Shown: positions 1-14,551 of the stretch, piece by piece
How positions within the stretch are numbered: position 1 is the first letter of the stretch
How the letters are laid out: each line of letters begins with the position of its first letter
Source: Paraburkholderia sp. NMBU_R16
GTDB taxonomy: Bacteria > Pseudomonadota > Gammaproteobacteria > Burkholderiales > Burkholderiaceae
Length of the DNA stretch: 64,000 nucleotides
Direction: 5' to 3'
Assembly: GCF_013282575.1 (NCBI RefSeq)
Contig: NZ_JAAAYE010000004.1
Span: 124,001 to 188,000, forward strand
Notes under the pieces: generated by a model
The model's database searches: none
Told to the model about the DNA's origin: nothing
The model's input: the letters and a program-made list of their open reading frames with translations, nothing else
Made by a program: the position numbers and the translations under genes

Positions 1-82
1 GTTGCGGCTTCGGGGAATCAGTTGCGTTCGGTGGAGGTGGGCATCGGGCATCCCGATGCGAATGGCGCAACCAGTCGAGCCG

Positions 83-1795
83 TCAGCCGGCCTCCCGGCC
101 GACCGCATGTTCGACGAAAAGCTGCACGCGCGCGACACCGTTCCAACTATCGCAGGCGAGCCGATATGCGATATGTGCGCGCGCCGGAAGCAGGTCCGTG
201 TGATTGAACCAGATCGCTTGGAATCGCTGACGCCCGCGCATCAGTTGCAGCTTCAGGTGCTTGTCCTTCACGAGCGCCTGCGAGACCACGTCGAAATCGC
301 CCGAGAACGTCGGCGCCGGAAAACCTTGACCCCAGACGGCCGCGTCGAGCATTTCCACGATCTGCGGTGTGAAATAGGCGTCTTCGAGATCGCCGTCCGT
401 GAAAACGACGCGAGCCAGGACATCCTCGCTGAGCCATTCGCGTCCTACTTTTTCGAACGCCGCTGCAAAGCGCGGCACATCGGCCGCCGCAAGCGTGACG
501 CCGGCCGCCATCGCATGACCGCCGAACTTCGCGAGGAGGCCCGGCTCGCGTTTGGCCATCAAATCGAGCGCATCGCGCAAATGGAAGCCCTGGATCGAGC
601 GGCCCGAACCTTTGGCGACGAGACCCTGCTCGTCGGCGGGCGCGAATGTGAACGCCGGCCGGTGGAACTTCTCCTTGAGCCGGCTCGCGACGATTCCGAT
701 CACACCCTGGTGCCACGCCGGATTGAAGAGCGTGATCGTCGTCGTGCCCGATGGATCGACCCCGGCGAGATCGGCCAGCGCCTGCTCCTGCATGCCGGCT
801 TCGATCTCGCGCCGCTCGCGGTTCATCGCGTCGAGCTGCTGGGCAAGCTCCCAGGCGCGCCCGACATCGTCGGTGATCAGGCACTCGATGCCGAGCGACA
901 TGTCGGAGAGCCGGCCCGCCGCGTTCAGACGCGGCCCGAGTGCAAAGCCGAGGTCGAAGCCGGATGCATTGCGGGAATCGCGTCCGGCGGCTCGGAAAAG
1001 CGCCGCCACGCCGGGCTGCATGCGGCCGCGCCGGATACGCGCGAGGCCCTGCGCGACGAGGACCCGATTGTTGCCGTCGAGCTTGACGACATCGGCGACC
1101 GTACCCAGTGCGACGAGATCGAGCAGCCCGTCGAGCCGCGGCTCGGTCACGCCGGGCGCTTCGAACGCCCCGCGTTCGCGCAACAGCGCTCGCAGCGCGA
1201 GCAATACATAGAACATGACGCCGACGCCGGCGATACATTTGCTCGGAAACGTGCAGCCCGGCTGATTGGGATTGACGATGGCGCGCGCGTCCGGCAAGAC
1301 CTCGCCCGGCAAGTGGTGATCGGTGATCAGCACCTCGATGCCGCGAGCGCGGGCTGCGGCCACCCCGTCGACGCTCGCGATGCCGTTGTCCACCGTGATC
1401 AGCAGGTTGGGCGAGCGCGCCGCTGCCAACTCGACGATCTCGGGCGTCAGCCCGTAGCCGTATTCGAACCGATTGGGCACGAGATAGTCGATCGTCGCGC
1501 CGAACATACGGAGACCGCGCACCGCCACCGCGCATGCCGTCGCGCCGTCGCAGTCATAGTCGGCGACGACGAGCAGGCGACGCTTGGCGGCAATCGCATC
1601 GGCGAGCAGCACGGCAGCGTCGCTGGCGCCCTTCAGGGCGACCGGCGGGACGAGCCGGGTGAAGGCCGTTTCGATTTCTTCCGGCAGGCACACGCCTCGG
1701 GCAGCGTATAGACGCGCCAACACAGGGTGCAGGCCTCGGCTGATCAGCGCAGCAACGTCTGCGGGCGAGGGCGCGCGCTTCACGATTCGGGTCAT
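83..1795 (-). CDS. recJ: single-stranded-DNA-specific exonuclease RecJ
   Basis: Encodes a 570-residue cytoplasmic 5'-3' single-strand DNA exonuclease of the DHH phosphoesterase family, used in RecF-pathway recombination, mismatch repair and base excision repair. The DHH-family motif DYDCDG lies at residues 79-84 and the name-giving DHH triad at 159-161, both binding catalytic metal. The C-terminal part carries the DHHA1-like GGHAMAAG motif. Length matches the E. coli enzyme (577). I chose the internal ATG giving MTRIVKRAP because it matches the family N-terminus; the frame stays open about 46 codons further upstream. The gene lies 70 bases downstream of an unknown gene on the same strand. Confidence 0.95.
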   Translation of the reverse strand: MTRIVKRAPSPADVAALISRGLHPVLARLYAARGVCLPEEIETAFTRLVPPVALKGASDAAVLLADAIAAKRRLLVVADYDCDGATACAVAVRGLRMFGATIDYLVPNRFEYGYGLTPEIVELAAARSPNLLITVDNGIASVDGVAAARARGIEVLITDHHLPGEVLPDARAIVNPNQPGCTFPSKCIAGVGVMFYVLLALRALLRERGAFEAPGVTEPRLDGLLDLVALGTVADVVKLDGNNRVLVAQGLARIRRGRMQPGVAALFRAAGRDSRNASGFDLGFALGPRLNAAGRLSDMSLGIECLITDDVGRAWELAQQLDAMNRERREIEAGMQEQALADLAGVDPSGTTTITLFNPAWHQGVIGIVASRLKEKFHRPAFTFAPADEQGLVAKGSGRSIQGFHLRDALDLMAKREPGLLAKFGGHAMAAGVTLAAADVPRFAAAFEKVGREWLSEDVLARVVFTDGDLEDAYFTPQIVEMLDAAVWGQGFPAPTFSGDFDVVSQALVKDKHLKLQLMRGRQRFQAIWFNHTDLLPARAHIAYRLACDSWNGVARVQLFVEHAVGREAG

Positions 1796-1865
1796 GGCAA
1801 GTCGGGAAAGATCGGAAACGGTGATGTCGCGGGCAGCGTGCTCGGTGCCCGATATGAGCGGCACG

Positions 1866-2972
1866 TCATTCGAACAGCGAAGCGAGTACGCGTCGACGCC
1901 AGAACCGGCGCAAGTCGCCGCGCCCGGCGGCAAGCGTCACCGATGCCGTATCGCCGCACAGCGTCAAGACCAGTGAGCCGATGTCTCCGCCTTCCAGCGC
2001 CGCGAGCGCAGGCGCGAACCATGCCTGCTCGAGTTCGGTGAGCGCGTGACTCCAACCGGGCCAGTCCTGGGCGATGAAGGGTGCCGCGAACGCTTCGAGT
2101 TCGACGAGCGTGGCGCCGCCGCCCGCCAGGCCGGCTGCCGCCGGATTGGCGGCGGCCGGCAGCCGCTCGTACGAGGAGGGCGGCGCGCTCGCCGCGACGC
2201 CGGCGGCCAGCGCCAGGCCGCGCGTGGCGGCCGCGTTGGAAAACACGCGTGCGAACGGACTGCGCACGCTTTGGCGGGCACCTTGCGCGTGTAGCCAGAG
2301 CGAGTTGATCGCGGGCAGGCCACGTGCCTCGCGTGCTTCGTTGATCGGATGTTCGAACCACGCCATCTGGACTTCGTTCTGGAGCTTCATCCAGGCACGC
2401 GAGCGTTGTCCCGTGCGGGCGTCGTGCGGCAGCCAGATTTCGACGCTGCGCCCGCTCGCCCGCAGCGGCGAGGCGCCGGCCAGAGAGCCCAGCGCCTCGC
2501 CGCTCACATACCAGCGGCCGGGACGTGGCGCCTCGATGCGGATTCCAAGCTCTTCGACGAGCGGCCTCGCAATGTCGAAAAGCGCGAAGGCCTCTTCGTC
2601 CTGGAGCTCGAGCGATGCCGGATCGAGCAATATGAGATGGTCGTGCGCCACGCGCAGGTGGACGGGTTCGACACAGGCCCAGACCGCTTCGCCCGGATCC
2701 GCACCATCCGCCAGCATCATATAGGGCGCGAGCGGCGCCTCGTCGGCGGCGCTCGATGCGGCAGCGTCGGCGAGCGCGCCGAACTGGCGCGCCACCCAGC
2801 GCTCGTGCGGCAGCGTGCGCTGAAAATCTTCGCCCGCCACGCGCTCGACGAGCGTGGCGCGTGCGAGCAGTTTGTCGAGGGCCGGCGCGCGCAGCGAATG
2901 CAGCTCGCTTGGTGCGTCGGCGGCCGTCGGCAACGCGAACGGCAAGAGCAGATGAAGACGGTTGGCGTGCAT
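1866..2972 (-). CDS. conserved hypothetical protein
   Basis: A 368-residue protein I cannot assign to a characterised family. It has no signal peptide or membrane segment. It is rich in Ala, Leu, Glu and Trp, and contains short charged motifs such as LPHERWVARQFG near residue 60 and NSLWLHAQGA in the middle. A protein with this layout beside recJ and lolC is, to my memory, common in Burkholderiaceae. Two ATG codons four codons apart (2984 and 2972) are both possible starts; neither has a strong ribosome binding site. It is divergent from lolC and probably cotranscribed with recJ. Confidence 0.75.
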   Translation of the reverse strand: MHANRLHLLLPFALPTAADAPSELHSLRAPALDKLLARATLVERVAGEDFQRTLPHERWVARQFGALADAAASSAADEAPLAPYMMLADGADPGEAVWACVEPVHLRVAHDHLILLDPASLELQDEEAFALFDIARPLVEELGIRIEAPRPGRWYVSGEALGSLAGASPLRASGRSVEIWLPHDARTGQRSRAWMKLQNEVQMAWFEHPINEAREARGLPAINSLWLHAQGARQSVRSPFARVFSNAAATRGLALAAGVAASAPPSSYERLPAAANPAAAGLAGGGATLVELEAFAAPFIAQDWPGWSHALTELEQAWFAPALAALEGGDIGSLVLTLCGDTASVTLAAGRGDLRRFWRRRVLASLFE

Positions 2973-3081
2973 GATGGGGGGCATTGTATGGCAAACTGCG
3001 CCCTTGATCGGCAGTGCGCGCGTTGCGGCACGTCCATTGCGTCGCATGCGATGCCGATGCGCAACGGATTTAAGGACTCGC

Positions 3082-4335
3082 TTGAAACTCCCTTACGAAT
3101 GGCAAATCGGCTGGCGCTACACGCGCGCCGGCAAACGTACGACGGGCAACGGTTTCATCTCGTTCATCGCGCTGGTGTCCATGTCGGGCATCGCGCTCGG
3201 GGTCGCCGCACTGATCGTCGTGCTTTCGGTCATGAACGGCTTTCAGAAGGAAGTGCGCGACCGGATGCTCTCGGTGCTCGCGCACGTGCAGATTTTTTCT
3301 CCGAACGGTGCGATGCCCGATTGGCAGTTGACGGCCCAAGAAGCACGCCGCAATCCGGAGGTGATCGGCGCGGCGCCCTATGTCGATGCGCAGGCACTGC
3401 TCACGCGCGGCGACGCGGTGAGCGGCGTGGCGCTGCGCGGCGTCGAGCCTTCGCTCGAGCCCCAGGTATCGGACATCGGCAAGGAAATGAAAGCGGGACG
3501 CCTCACGGATCTTGCCCCCGGCCAGTTCAATATCGTGCTCGGCGCCGATCTGGCCGACGGGCTCGGCGTGACGGTCGGCGACAAGATCACACTCGTCGCG
3601 CCCGAAGGATCGATCACGCCGGCCGGCATGTTGCCGCGGCTCAAGCAGTTCACCGTAGCGGGCGTATTCCAGTCAGGGCACTACGAATACGACAGCTCGC
3701 TCGCGCTCGTGAACATCCGCGATGCCGAGGCGCTGTTCCGGCTCACGGCGCCGACCGGTGTCAGGCTGCGCCTGAAGGACATGCAGCAGGCACCGCGTGT
3801 GGCGCACGAGCTCGCGCGCAGCTTGTCGGGCGAGTTGTACATTCGCGATTGGACGCAGCAGAACAAGACGTGGTTCTCGGCGGTGAAGATCGAAAAGCGG
3901 ATGATGTTCATCATTCTGACGCTCATCATCGCGGTCGCGGCGTTCAATCTCGTATCGTCGCTCGTCATGACCGTCACGAACAAGCAGGCCGATATCGCAA
4001 TATTGCGCACGCTCGGCGCGCAGCCGGGCTCGATCATGAAGATCTTCGTCGTGCAGGGCATGACGATCGGCTTCGTGGGTACGGCGACCGGCGTGGCGCT
4101 CGGTACGCTCATCGCCTGGAGCATCCCGTGGCTCGTGCCGATGATCGAGCATCTGCTCGGCGTGCAGTTTTTGCCCCCGTCCGTCTATTTCATCAGCGAG
4201 CTGCCGTCCGAGCTCGTACCTGCGGACGTGATCCGGATCGGCGTGATTGCATTCGTGCTGTCGTCGCTCGCTACGCTCTATCCGAGCTGGCGCGGCGCGA
4301 AGGTTCGGCCCGCGGAGGCGCTGCGCTATGAGTGA
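3082..4335 (+). CDS. lolC: lipoprotein-releasing ABC transporter permease LolC/LolF
   Basis: Inner-membrane permease of 417 residues that extracts mature lipoproteins from the inner membrane and passes them to LolA. It has the N-terminal membrane helix after [16 protein letters not shown], a long periplasmic MacB-like domain, and three C-terminal helices with the FtsX fold (about residues 270-400). I chose the TTG start at 3082 because AAGGA lies five bases upstream and the length then equals the family norm. The gene overlaps lolD by eight bases. Only one permease gene is present, which fits a homodimeric LolF-type arrangement rather than the LolC/LolE heterodimer. Confidence 0.93.
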   Translation: MKLPYEWQIGWRYTRAGKRTTGNGFISFIALVSMSGIALGVAALIVVLSVMNGFQKEVRDRMLSVLAHVQIFSPNGAMPDWQLTAQEARRNPEVIGAAPYVDAQALLTRGDAVSGVALRGVEPSLEPQVSDIGKEMKAGRLTDLAPGQFNIVLGADLADGLGVTVGDKITLVAPEGSITPAGMLPRLKQFTVAGVFQSGHYEYDSSLALVNIRDAEALFRLTAPTGVRLRLKDMQQAPRVAHELARSLSGELYIRDWTQQNKTWFSAVKIEKRMMFIILTLIIAVAAFNLVSSLVMTVTNKQADIAILRTLGAQPGSIMKIFVVQGMTIGFVGTATGVALGTLIAWSIPWLVPMIEHLLGVQFLPPSVYFISELPSELVPADVIRIGVIAFVLSSLATLYPSWRGAKVRPAEALRYE

Positions 4336-5071
4336 GCTCATGATCGGTCGAGGCGCATCGACAATTCCGGCCGTTGCGGCGCAATGCGTGCTCGAAGCAA
4401 CCGGAATCTCGAAAACGTTCGTGCAAGGCGGCTTGAATGTCCCGGTGCTCACGGGCGCGAATCTATCGGTGCGACGCGGCGAGAAACTCGCGATCGTCGG
4501 CGCCTCGGGCTCCGGCAAGAGCACGCTGCTGCACGTGCTGGGCGGGCTCGACGAGCCGAGCGCCGGGCACGTGTCGCTGCTCGGCAAGCCCTTCACGCAA
4601 TTGGCGGAGCGCGAGCGCAACGACTTGCGCAACCGCGCCCTGGGCTTCGTCTATCAGTTCCATCACCTGTTGCCCGAATTCAGCGCGCTCGACAACGTCG
4701 CGATGCCGCTTCGCATTCGCCGGCTCGCGAGCGCCGACGCAAGGCGCGAAGCGATGCGCATGCTGGAACGCGTCGGGCTCGCGCATCGGGCACAACACCG
4801 ACCCGGCGAGCTTTCGGGCGGCGAGCGTCAGCGCGTCGCGATCGCGCGCGCGCTCGTCACCGAGCCGGCCTGCGTCCTGGCGGACGAGCCGACCGGCAAT
4901 CTGGACGGGGGCACGGCCGATACGGTCTTCAACCTGATGCTCGAGCTCTCGGAGAAGCTCGAAACGAGCTTCGTCATCGTCACGCACGATCACGATCTCG
5001 CGGCGCGCTGCGATCGCACGCTGCGGCTGCGCGACGGCGTGCTGCACGAAGATCCACCGGTGCCCGTCTGA
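4328..5071 (+). CDS. lolD: lipoprotein-releasing ABC transporter ATP-binding protein
   Basis: ATPase subunit (247 residues) that powers lipoprotein release by the adjacent permease. It has Walker [10 protein letters not shown], the signature [15 protein letters not shown], Walker [13 protein letters not shown] and the switch His in VTHDHD. The ATG lies inside the end of lolC (ATGAGTGA overlap), so the two are translationally coupled. The N-terminal 15 residues before [11 protein letters not shown] are a little longer than in E. coli; an ATG four codons later is an alternative start. Confidence 0.95.
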   Translation: MSELMIGRGASTIPAVAAQCVLEATGISKTFVQGGLNVPVLTGANLSVRRGEKLAIVGASGSGKSTLLHVLGGLDEPSAGHVSLLGKPFTQLAERERNDLRNRALGFVYQFHHLLPEFSALDNVAMPLRIRRLASADARREAMRMLERVGLAHRAQHRPGELSGGERQRVAIARALVTEPACVLADEPTGNLDGGTADTVFNLMLELSEKLETSFVIVTHDHDLAARCDRTLRLRDGVLHEDPPVPV

Positions 5072-5104
5072 ACCGGGCGTCATCGATATCGCGGCCCGCT
5101 CGTC

Positions 5105-5893
5105 ATGTGGATCGATACGCACTGTCATCTCGACGCCGCCGAATTCGACGCCGACCGCGAGGCGGTAGCGGGGGCGGCGCGCGACGCGGGCGTCTCGCGG
5201 ATCGTGATTCCGGCAGTGGCCGCAGGCAATTTCGAAACCGTGCGGCTGCTCGCCCGGCAAGTCCCCGGCGGTGCCTACGCGCTCGGAATTCATCCTTTGT
5301 TCACGCGACATGCGCGCGAGGACGATCTTGTCACGCTGCGGCGGGAGATCGAAGCGAGCCTTGAAGATCCATGCTTCGTCGGCATCGGTGAAATCGGCCT
5401 CGATTACTTCGTGCCGGAGCTCGACGACGCGCGCCAGCGGTTTTTCTACGATGCGCAGCTGCGGCTCGCGCGCGAGTTCGATCTACCCGTCATTTGCCAC
5501 GTGCGCAAATCGCAGGACCTCGTACTGAAAGGGCTGCGCCGCAGTGGCGTGAAGTGCGGCATCGCGCATGCCTTCAACGGCAGCTTTCAGCAGGCACACG
5601 CCTTCATCGAGCAAGGCATGCGCCTCGGATTCGGCGGCAACGTCACCTTCGAGCGGGCGCGCCAGATTCGCCGGCTCGCCACCGAGCTGCCGCTCGAAGC
5701 CATCGTCGTCGAAACCGACGCGCCCGATATCGCGCCCGCGTGGCGCTACAAAGGACGCAATACGCCGGATCAGACCGCGCGCATCGGCGCGGTCGTCGCC
5801 GAGTTGCGTGGCCTCGACATCGACCGATTGGCCTTAGGCACGACGGCCAACGCTTACGCCGCATTGCCTCGGCTCGAACCGCGCCATCCATAA
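5105..5893 (+). CDS. TatD-family metal-dependent hydrolase
   Basis: A 262-residue TIM-barrel amidohydrolase of the TatD/YjjV/YcfH family, whose members act as metal-dependent DNases. Metal ligands are visible: DTHCH at residues 4-8, the Glu of GEIGLD, His of VICHVRKS, His of GIAHAFNG and Asp of VETDAPD. It follows lolD by 33 bases and is probably in the same transcript. E. coli also has a TatD paralogue in a comparable context, but the exact paralogue cannot be decided from motifs alone. Confidence 0.9.
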   Translation: MWIDTHCHLDAAEFDADREAVAGAARDAGVSRIVIPAVAAGNFETVRLLARQVPGGAYALGIHPLFTRHAREDDLVTLRREIEASLEDPCFVGIGEIGLDYFVPELDDARQRFFYDAQLRLAREFDLPVICHVRKSQDLVLKGLRRSGVKCGIAHAFNGSFQQAHAFIEQGMRLGFGGNVTFERARQIRRLATELPLEAIVVETDAPDIAPAWRYKGRNTPDQTARIGAVVAELRGLDIDRLALGTTANAYAALPRLEPRHP

Positions 5894-5944
5894 TCGCTCG
5901 TTCCAACGCGCCACCTTTTCGGCGCTTGGCGAAGGAGGGGCGGG

Positions 5945-8545
5945 ATGCGGATGGTGCTCTGCGGGTTCGTGCTCGGCATCGCTACGTTGCAGCAGCGTGC
6001 CGATTTGCCCGGCGCGTTCGCATGGAGTCTCGGTGCACTTATCGTGCTGGCCGCGCTCGGAGGGTTTGTCGCGGGCGCGATTCCGCGGCCGCCTGGCGCA
6101 GGCGACGATGAGCGGACATGGTGTGCTCGCATGGTGCGATGGAGCCGGCAGCATCCGCTGAGCCGCTGGGGCGCACTCGCATTGGCAGCCGCGCTGATGG
6201 GCCATGGCTACGCCGCGTTGCGAGCCGAGTGGCGTTTGCGTGAGGCTTTGCCGCCGCAGTGGGAGGGACGCGATCTGATGCTGCGCGGCGCCGTACGCGG
6301 GCTGCCGGCGCATGAACCCGGCGTTGTGCGCTTCTTGCTTTCCGTCGACGTCGTCGATGTTCGCAGCAGGTTGGGCATCGACAATTTTCCTTCTCTCGTT
6401 CAGCTCAGTTGGTCGGAACGCGCCGGCGGCCGGGTGCCCGCACTCGTCCCCGGTGCGCATTGGCGTTTGACCGTGCGCTTGAAGCGGCCTCATCGCAACG
6501 CGAACTTCAACGGTCGCGATGGGGAGGCCGCACTGTTCGCACGCGGGGTGCGTGCAACCGGTTATGTCGTCGCGCCGTCGAGCGCGCGCCTCGAGCCCGG
6601 CCGTGCGGGCAGTCTCGCGGCACGCGTCGACCGTTGGCGTTTCATGCTGGCCGCCCGCATCGATACGGCACTCGCCGGGGCGCCGCACCTTGGCATCGTC
6701 AAAGCGCTCGCAATCGGGGCGCAAGAGGCGATCGACGCGGCGGACCGCACGATATTGCGCCGTACCGGGACGAGCCACCTCGTCGCGATCTCCGGGCTGC
6801 ATATCGGCTTCGTGGCCGGCGCGAGTGCCGCACTGGCCGCCTGGCTCTGGCGCCGCTCGTGCGGTTTCGGCGTGTGGCTTGGGCGTCGCGGCCGGCGCGA
6901 ATGGCCGCTCGTCGTGCCCGCGCCCGTTGCGGCTGCGCTGACCGGCACGCTGTGCGCAACCGGCTACGCCGCGCTTGCAGGGTTCAACGTGCCCGCGCAG
7001 CGCGCGTTGTGGATGCTCGTAGTGATCAGTGCCGCCGCGGCGCTAGGACGCAATATCGCGTCGTCGCTCGTGCTGGCGTGGGCCGCGGTGCTCGTGCTCG
7101 CCGCCGATCCTTGGGCCGTGATCGCACCCGGCTTCTGGCTCTCGTTTGGCGCGGTCGCCGTCATCGCGCTGGCAATGCAGTTTCAGTTGCGGCGCCCAGG
7201 CGATCGCGAACTCGACATGCCCGAGATCGACGATCCGTTGCAGCCGGGCAGCGAGAGGCGCGCGTCATGGCACGACGGATTGCGCATGCGTTTGCGACGG
7301 CTGGGCGAAAGCCTGGCGCGCGCGGCGCGCGCACAATACGCGGTGACGATCGGGCTCGCGCCGTTGACCGCGTTCTGGTTTTCGCAAATCTCGCTGGCGG
7401 GACCGCTCGCCAACGCGTTCGCCGTGCCTTGGGTGAGCCTCGTCGTCACGCCGGTCGTGCTCGTCGCCGTGGCGTTGCCCGCACCGCTCGACGGGGCCGC
7501 ATTCGAGCTGGCCCACACGCTTCTTGCACCGCTCATGCGGCTTCTGGCCAGGCTGTCGGCGTATGAATGGGCTGAATGGCGGCTCGCGCGCCCGTCGACA
7601 TGGGCAATGGTGTCGACCGCCGTGGGCGTTCTATGGTGTTTGATGCCTCGCGGCTGGCCGATCCGGTTTGCCGCCCCCTTGGCGTGGCTGCCGCTGGCGC
7701 TGCCGCCGCCCGCGCCGGCGCCTGGCACGTTCAGGCTGACGGCACTCGATGTCGGCCAAGGTGCGGCGATCCTCGTCGAAACGGCACGGCACGCGTTGCT
7801 TTTCGACGCCGGGCCGGGCCCCGAGTCGACGAGTGCCGGCGAGCGCATCGTCGTGCCGTCTCTCGTCGCCAATGGCGTGCGCACGCTCGACGCGCTCGCG
7901 CTGAGCCACGGCGACGCCGATCACGCCGGGGGCGCGCCGGCAGTACTCGATGCGATGCCCGTGCGCCAATTGCTCGGCGGCTTGCCGCCCTCGAATCGCC
8001 TATGGGCGCTGGCGCAGGCGGCCGATGCGCACGGGCAGCGCTGCGCTTCGGGGCAGCGCTGGCGATGGGATGGCGTCGAGTTTTCCGTCCTGTGGCCCGA
8101 CGCCGGCCCCTTGCCGAGCAAATCGAACGCGCACTCCTGTGTATTGCGGGTCGAGGCGCCGGGCTTCGCGGCGCTGTTGACCGGCGACATCGATGCGTCC
8201 ATCGAAAATACCTTGCGCCTGCGTGCTCAGGCAGCGCTGCGAGCCGATGTATTGCTCGTGGCCCACCACGGCAGCCGCACGTCGTCGACCGAACCTTTCC
8301 TCGATTCGGTAAGGCCGCGCATCGCCATATTTCAGGTAGGCTATCGCAACCGCTTCGGCCATCCGCATCCGAGTGTGTGGGCTCGCTTTGCAGCGCGCGG
8401 CATCGAGCTCGCGAGAACCGATCGCGACGGTGCCGTGCGAGTGGAGCTAGAAGCCGGCGTGCCGGCGCTGGAACGCTATCGCGATGCGCATCGACGCTAT
8501 TGGATGGATCGCATGGACAGCGGGCATCACGGCGCGGCGGGGTAG
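5945..8545 (+). CDS. comEC: DNA internalization competence protein ComEC/Rec2
   Basis: Polytopic inner-membrane protein of 866 residues forming the channel that takes single-stranded DNA into the cytoplasm during transformation. The order is an N-terminal soluble DUF4131-like region, the Competence membrane domain starting near residue 230 with the family motif LVAISGLHIG, and a C-terminal metallo-beta-lactamase domain with LDVGQG near 600 and the metal motif HGDADHAGG near 655. AAGGAGG seven bases upstream of the ATG supports the start. It ends 69 bases before an alpha/beta hydrolase gene. Presence of comEC does not prove natural competence. Confidence 0.93.
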   Translation: MRMVLCGFVLGIATLQQRADLPGAFAWSLGALIVLAALGGFVAGAIPRPPGAGDDERTWCARMVRWSRQHPLSRWGALALAAALMGHGYAALRAEWRLREALPPQWEGRDLMLRGAVRGLPAHEPGVVRFLLSVDVVDVRSRLGIDNFPSLVQLSWSERAGGRVPALVPGAHWRLTVRLKRPHRNANFNGRDGEAALFARGVRATGYVVAPSSARLEPGRAGSLAARVDRWRFMLAARIDTALAGAPHLGIVKALAIGAQEAIDAADRTILRRTGTSHLVAISGLHIGFVAGASAALAAWLWRRSCGFGVWLGRRGRREWPLVVPAPVAAALTGTLCATGYAALAGFNVPAQRALWMLVVISAAAALGRNIASSLVLAWAAVLVLAADPWAVIAPGFWLSFGAVAVIALAMQFQLRRPGDRELDMPEIDDPLQPGSERRASWHDGLRMRLRRLGESLARAARAQYAVTIGLAPLTAFWFSQISLAGPLANAFAVPWVSLVVTPVVLVAVALPAPLDGAAFELAHTLLAPLMRLLARLSAYEWAEWRLARPSTWAMVSTAVGVLWCLMPRGWPIRFAAPLAWLPLALPPPAPAPGTFRLTALDVGQGAAILVETARHALLFDAGPGPESTSAGERIVVPSLVANGVRTLDALALSHGDADHAGGAPAVLDAMPVRQLLGGLPPSNRLWALAQAADAHGQRCASGQRWRWDGVEFSVLWPDAGPLPSKSNAHSCVLRVEAPGFAALLTGDIDASIENTLRLRAQAALRADVLLVAHHGSRTSSTEPFLDSVRPRIAIFQVGYRNRFGHPHPSVWARFAARGIELARTDRDGAVRVELEAGVPALERYRDAHRRYWMDRMDSGHHGAAG

Positions 8546-8614
8546 CGCCGATCAACCAGGAACGAGCGGGCGGCGGCAGGCAACAGCGGCGGATAACGAC
8601 GGAGGCAGCGGCGC

Positions 8615-12017
<3,403 letters not shown>

Positions 12018-12135
12018 CGAACCGACCGACACCCACGCTTCGCGGATGATTCGCGGCGCGGCGAGGCACCGTATAGTGACTCGCAAGCGCAGCGACTCCG
12101 GGATGCAGTGGGAAAAACAAGTAAAAACGAGATAG

Positions 12136-13455
<1,320 letters not shown>

Positions 13456-13489
13456 TCCACGGGTTTTTCGTCAACGATCGTTTTGCTCG

Positions 13490-13519
13490 CCGCCCCGTGC
13501 CTAGCCGCGGGGCGGTTTT
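13490..13519 (+). terminator. rho-independent terminator after eno
   Basis: An 8-base-pair GC stem (CCGCCCCG with CGGGGCGG) around a 10-base loop is followed by TTTT. It lies between the eno stop and the ftsB start, so it probably limits readthrough from the abundant eno transcript into ftsB. Confidence 0.75.
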
Positions 13520-13540
13520 GAATTTACGGCGCTTTCTCGC

Positions 13541-13981
13541 ATGCGGCTCGTCACTGTCGTTCTCGTCGTCCTGCTCGTGCTGATCCAGTATCCGCTCTGG
13601 TGGGGACATGGCGGCTGGTTGCGCGTGCACGAGCTGCGCGAGGCGCTCGACGCGCAGGCGCATAAGAATACCGATGCCAAGGTGCGCAATCAGCGCATCG
13701 AGGGAGAAGTGCAGGACCTGCAAAGCGGCACGGCCGCGGTCGAGGAGCGTGCCCGTTATGAAATGGGCATGGTCAAGGACGGCGAAGTATTCGTGCAGTT
13801 CGTCTCGCCGAACACGCCGGCAAGCGCGCTCGCGCCCACCGCGGCGAGCAATACCTCGACGCGCGGCGAAGTATCGGCCGCGCCTGTCAGCGTGGTGCCG
13901 AATCCGGTTTCGCGCGTGAAGTCGCGCGGTAAAGAAGAAAAATCAGCCAAGAAGCGCGCCGCCGAAAACACCCGGCAGTAG
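13541..13981 (+). CDS. ftsB: cell division protein FtsB
   Basis: Bitopic divisome protein of 146 residues that forms the FtsQLB complex. One membrane helix (about residues 3-20) is followed by a coiled coil (about 28-65) and the conserved ERARYEMGMVKDGEVF region. Position directly after eno matches E. coli. The C-terminal 55 residues form an Ala/Ser/Thr/Pro-rich tail ending in a Lys-rich stretch, which makes the protein about 40 residues longer than E. coli FtsB (103). Confidence 0.93.
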   Translation: MRLVTVVLVVLLVLIQYPLWWGHGGWLRVHELREALDAQAHKNTDAKVRNQRIEGEVQDLQSGTAAVEERARYEMGMVKDGEVFVQFVSPNTPASALAPTAASNTSTRGEVSAAPVSVVPNPVSRVKSRGKEEKSAKKRAAENTRQ

Positions 13982-14029
13982 CCGTCGTCAGCGGCCCGTC
14001 ACCGCCGTTCGCAAAACGTCATTCGCGCG

Positions 14030-14428
14030 CTACCACCACCAGCCGGGGTAGAAGCCCGGGCTGTAGTACCCGAAGCCCCCACCGCCGACGTAGCCACCGT
14101 AGATCGTAGGCGCCGGATAGTAATACGGCGCGTAGTAGGGCGCGTAGTAGCGAGCCCAGTTATCGGCTGCGATTGCCGCGTCCTGGTCTTTCAACACCTG
14201 TTTGTCGATGTCGTCGTAACGTTTCTTCTCCGCACTGGTGAGCGGACGCGCCGGCGAAGCCGCGCCCGGAGCGTCCGGCGGCAGGCGGCTCAGGATGGGG
14301 CCGGGGGGCGGCTCGACGACGCAGGCGGCGAGCGTCGTGGCTGCGGCGAGCACGAGCGCGAGTCTCACCGGTACGGTGCGGCCGTTTTCGACTCGTTGCA
14401 TCGATGGGTGTTGAATGAGCGTTTTCAT
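14030..14428 (-). CDS. putative Gly/Tyr-rich lipoprotein
   Basis: A 132-residue probable lipoprotein of unknown function. A basic N-terminus and hydrophobic stretch (about residues 20-35) end in the lipobox LAAC with the lipidated Cys at 36. The middle (DAPGAASPARPLTSAEKKRYDDIDKQ) is hydrophilic and the C-terminus is a low-complexity run rich in Tyr, Pro, Gly and Trp with repeated YYAPYYAP units, ending GWWW. GAGG about six bases before the ATG supports the start. It converges with ftsB. Confidence 0.75.
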   Translation of the reverse strand: MKTLIQHPSMQRVENGRTVPVRLALVLAAATTLAACVVEPPPGPILSRLPPDAPGAASPARPLTSAEKKRYDDIDKQVLKDQDAAIAADNWARYYAPYYAPYYYPAPTIYGGYVGGGGFGYYSPGFYPGWWW

Positions 14429-14551
14429 GATGGCCTCGCGAAGCCGCCTCTTGCGAATCCGTGTATCGGGTATCGGATGAACCCTCTGCGGCTGCCAGTG
14501 AAGCTTCGACCGGGCGCACCGTCTGAAAGTGCCGCGGTCCGCGGCCCGCCG

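Noticed and set aside
2-1711. 569-codon open frame antisense to recJ
   Set aside because: It overlaps recJ on the other strand along its full length, has no recognisable domain, and reflects the high GC content.
2349-4331. 660-codon open frame across the unknown gene and lolC
   Set aside because: It runs in a different frame through lolC and antisense to the unknown gene, with Arg-rich composition typical of a shadow.
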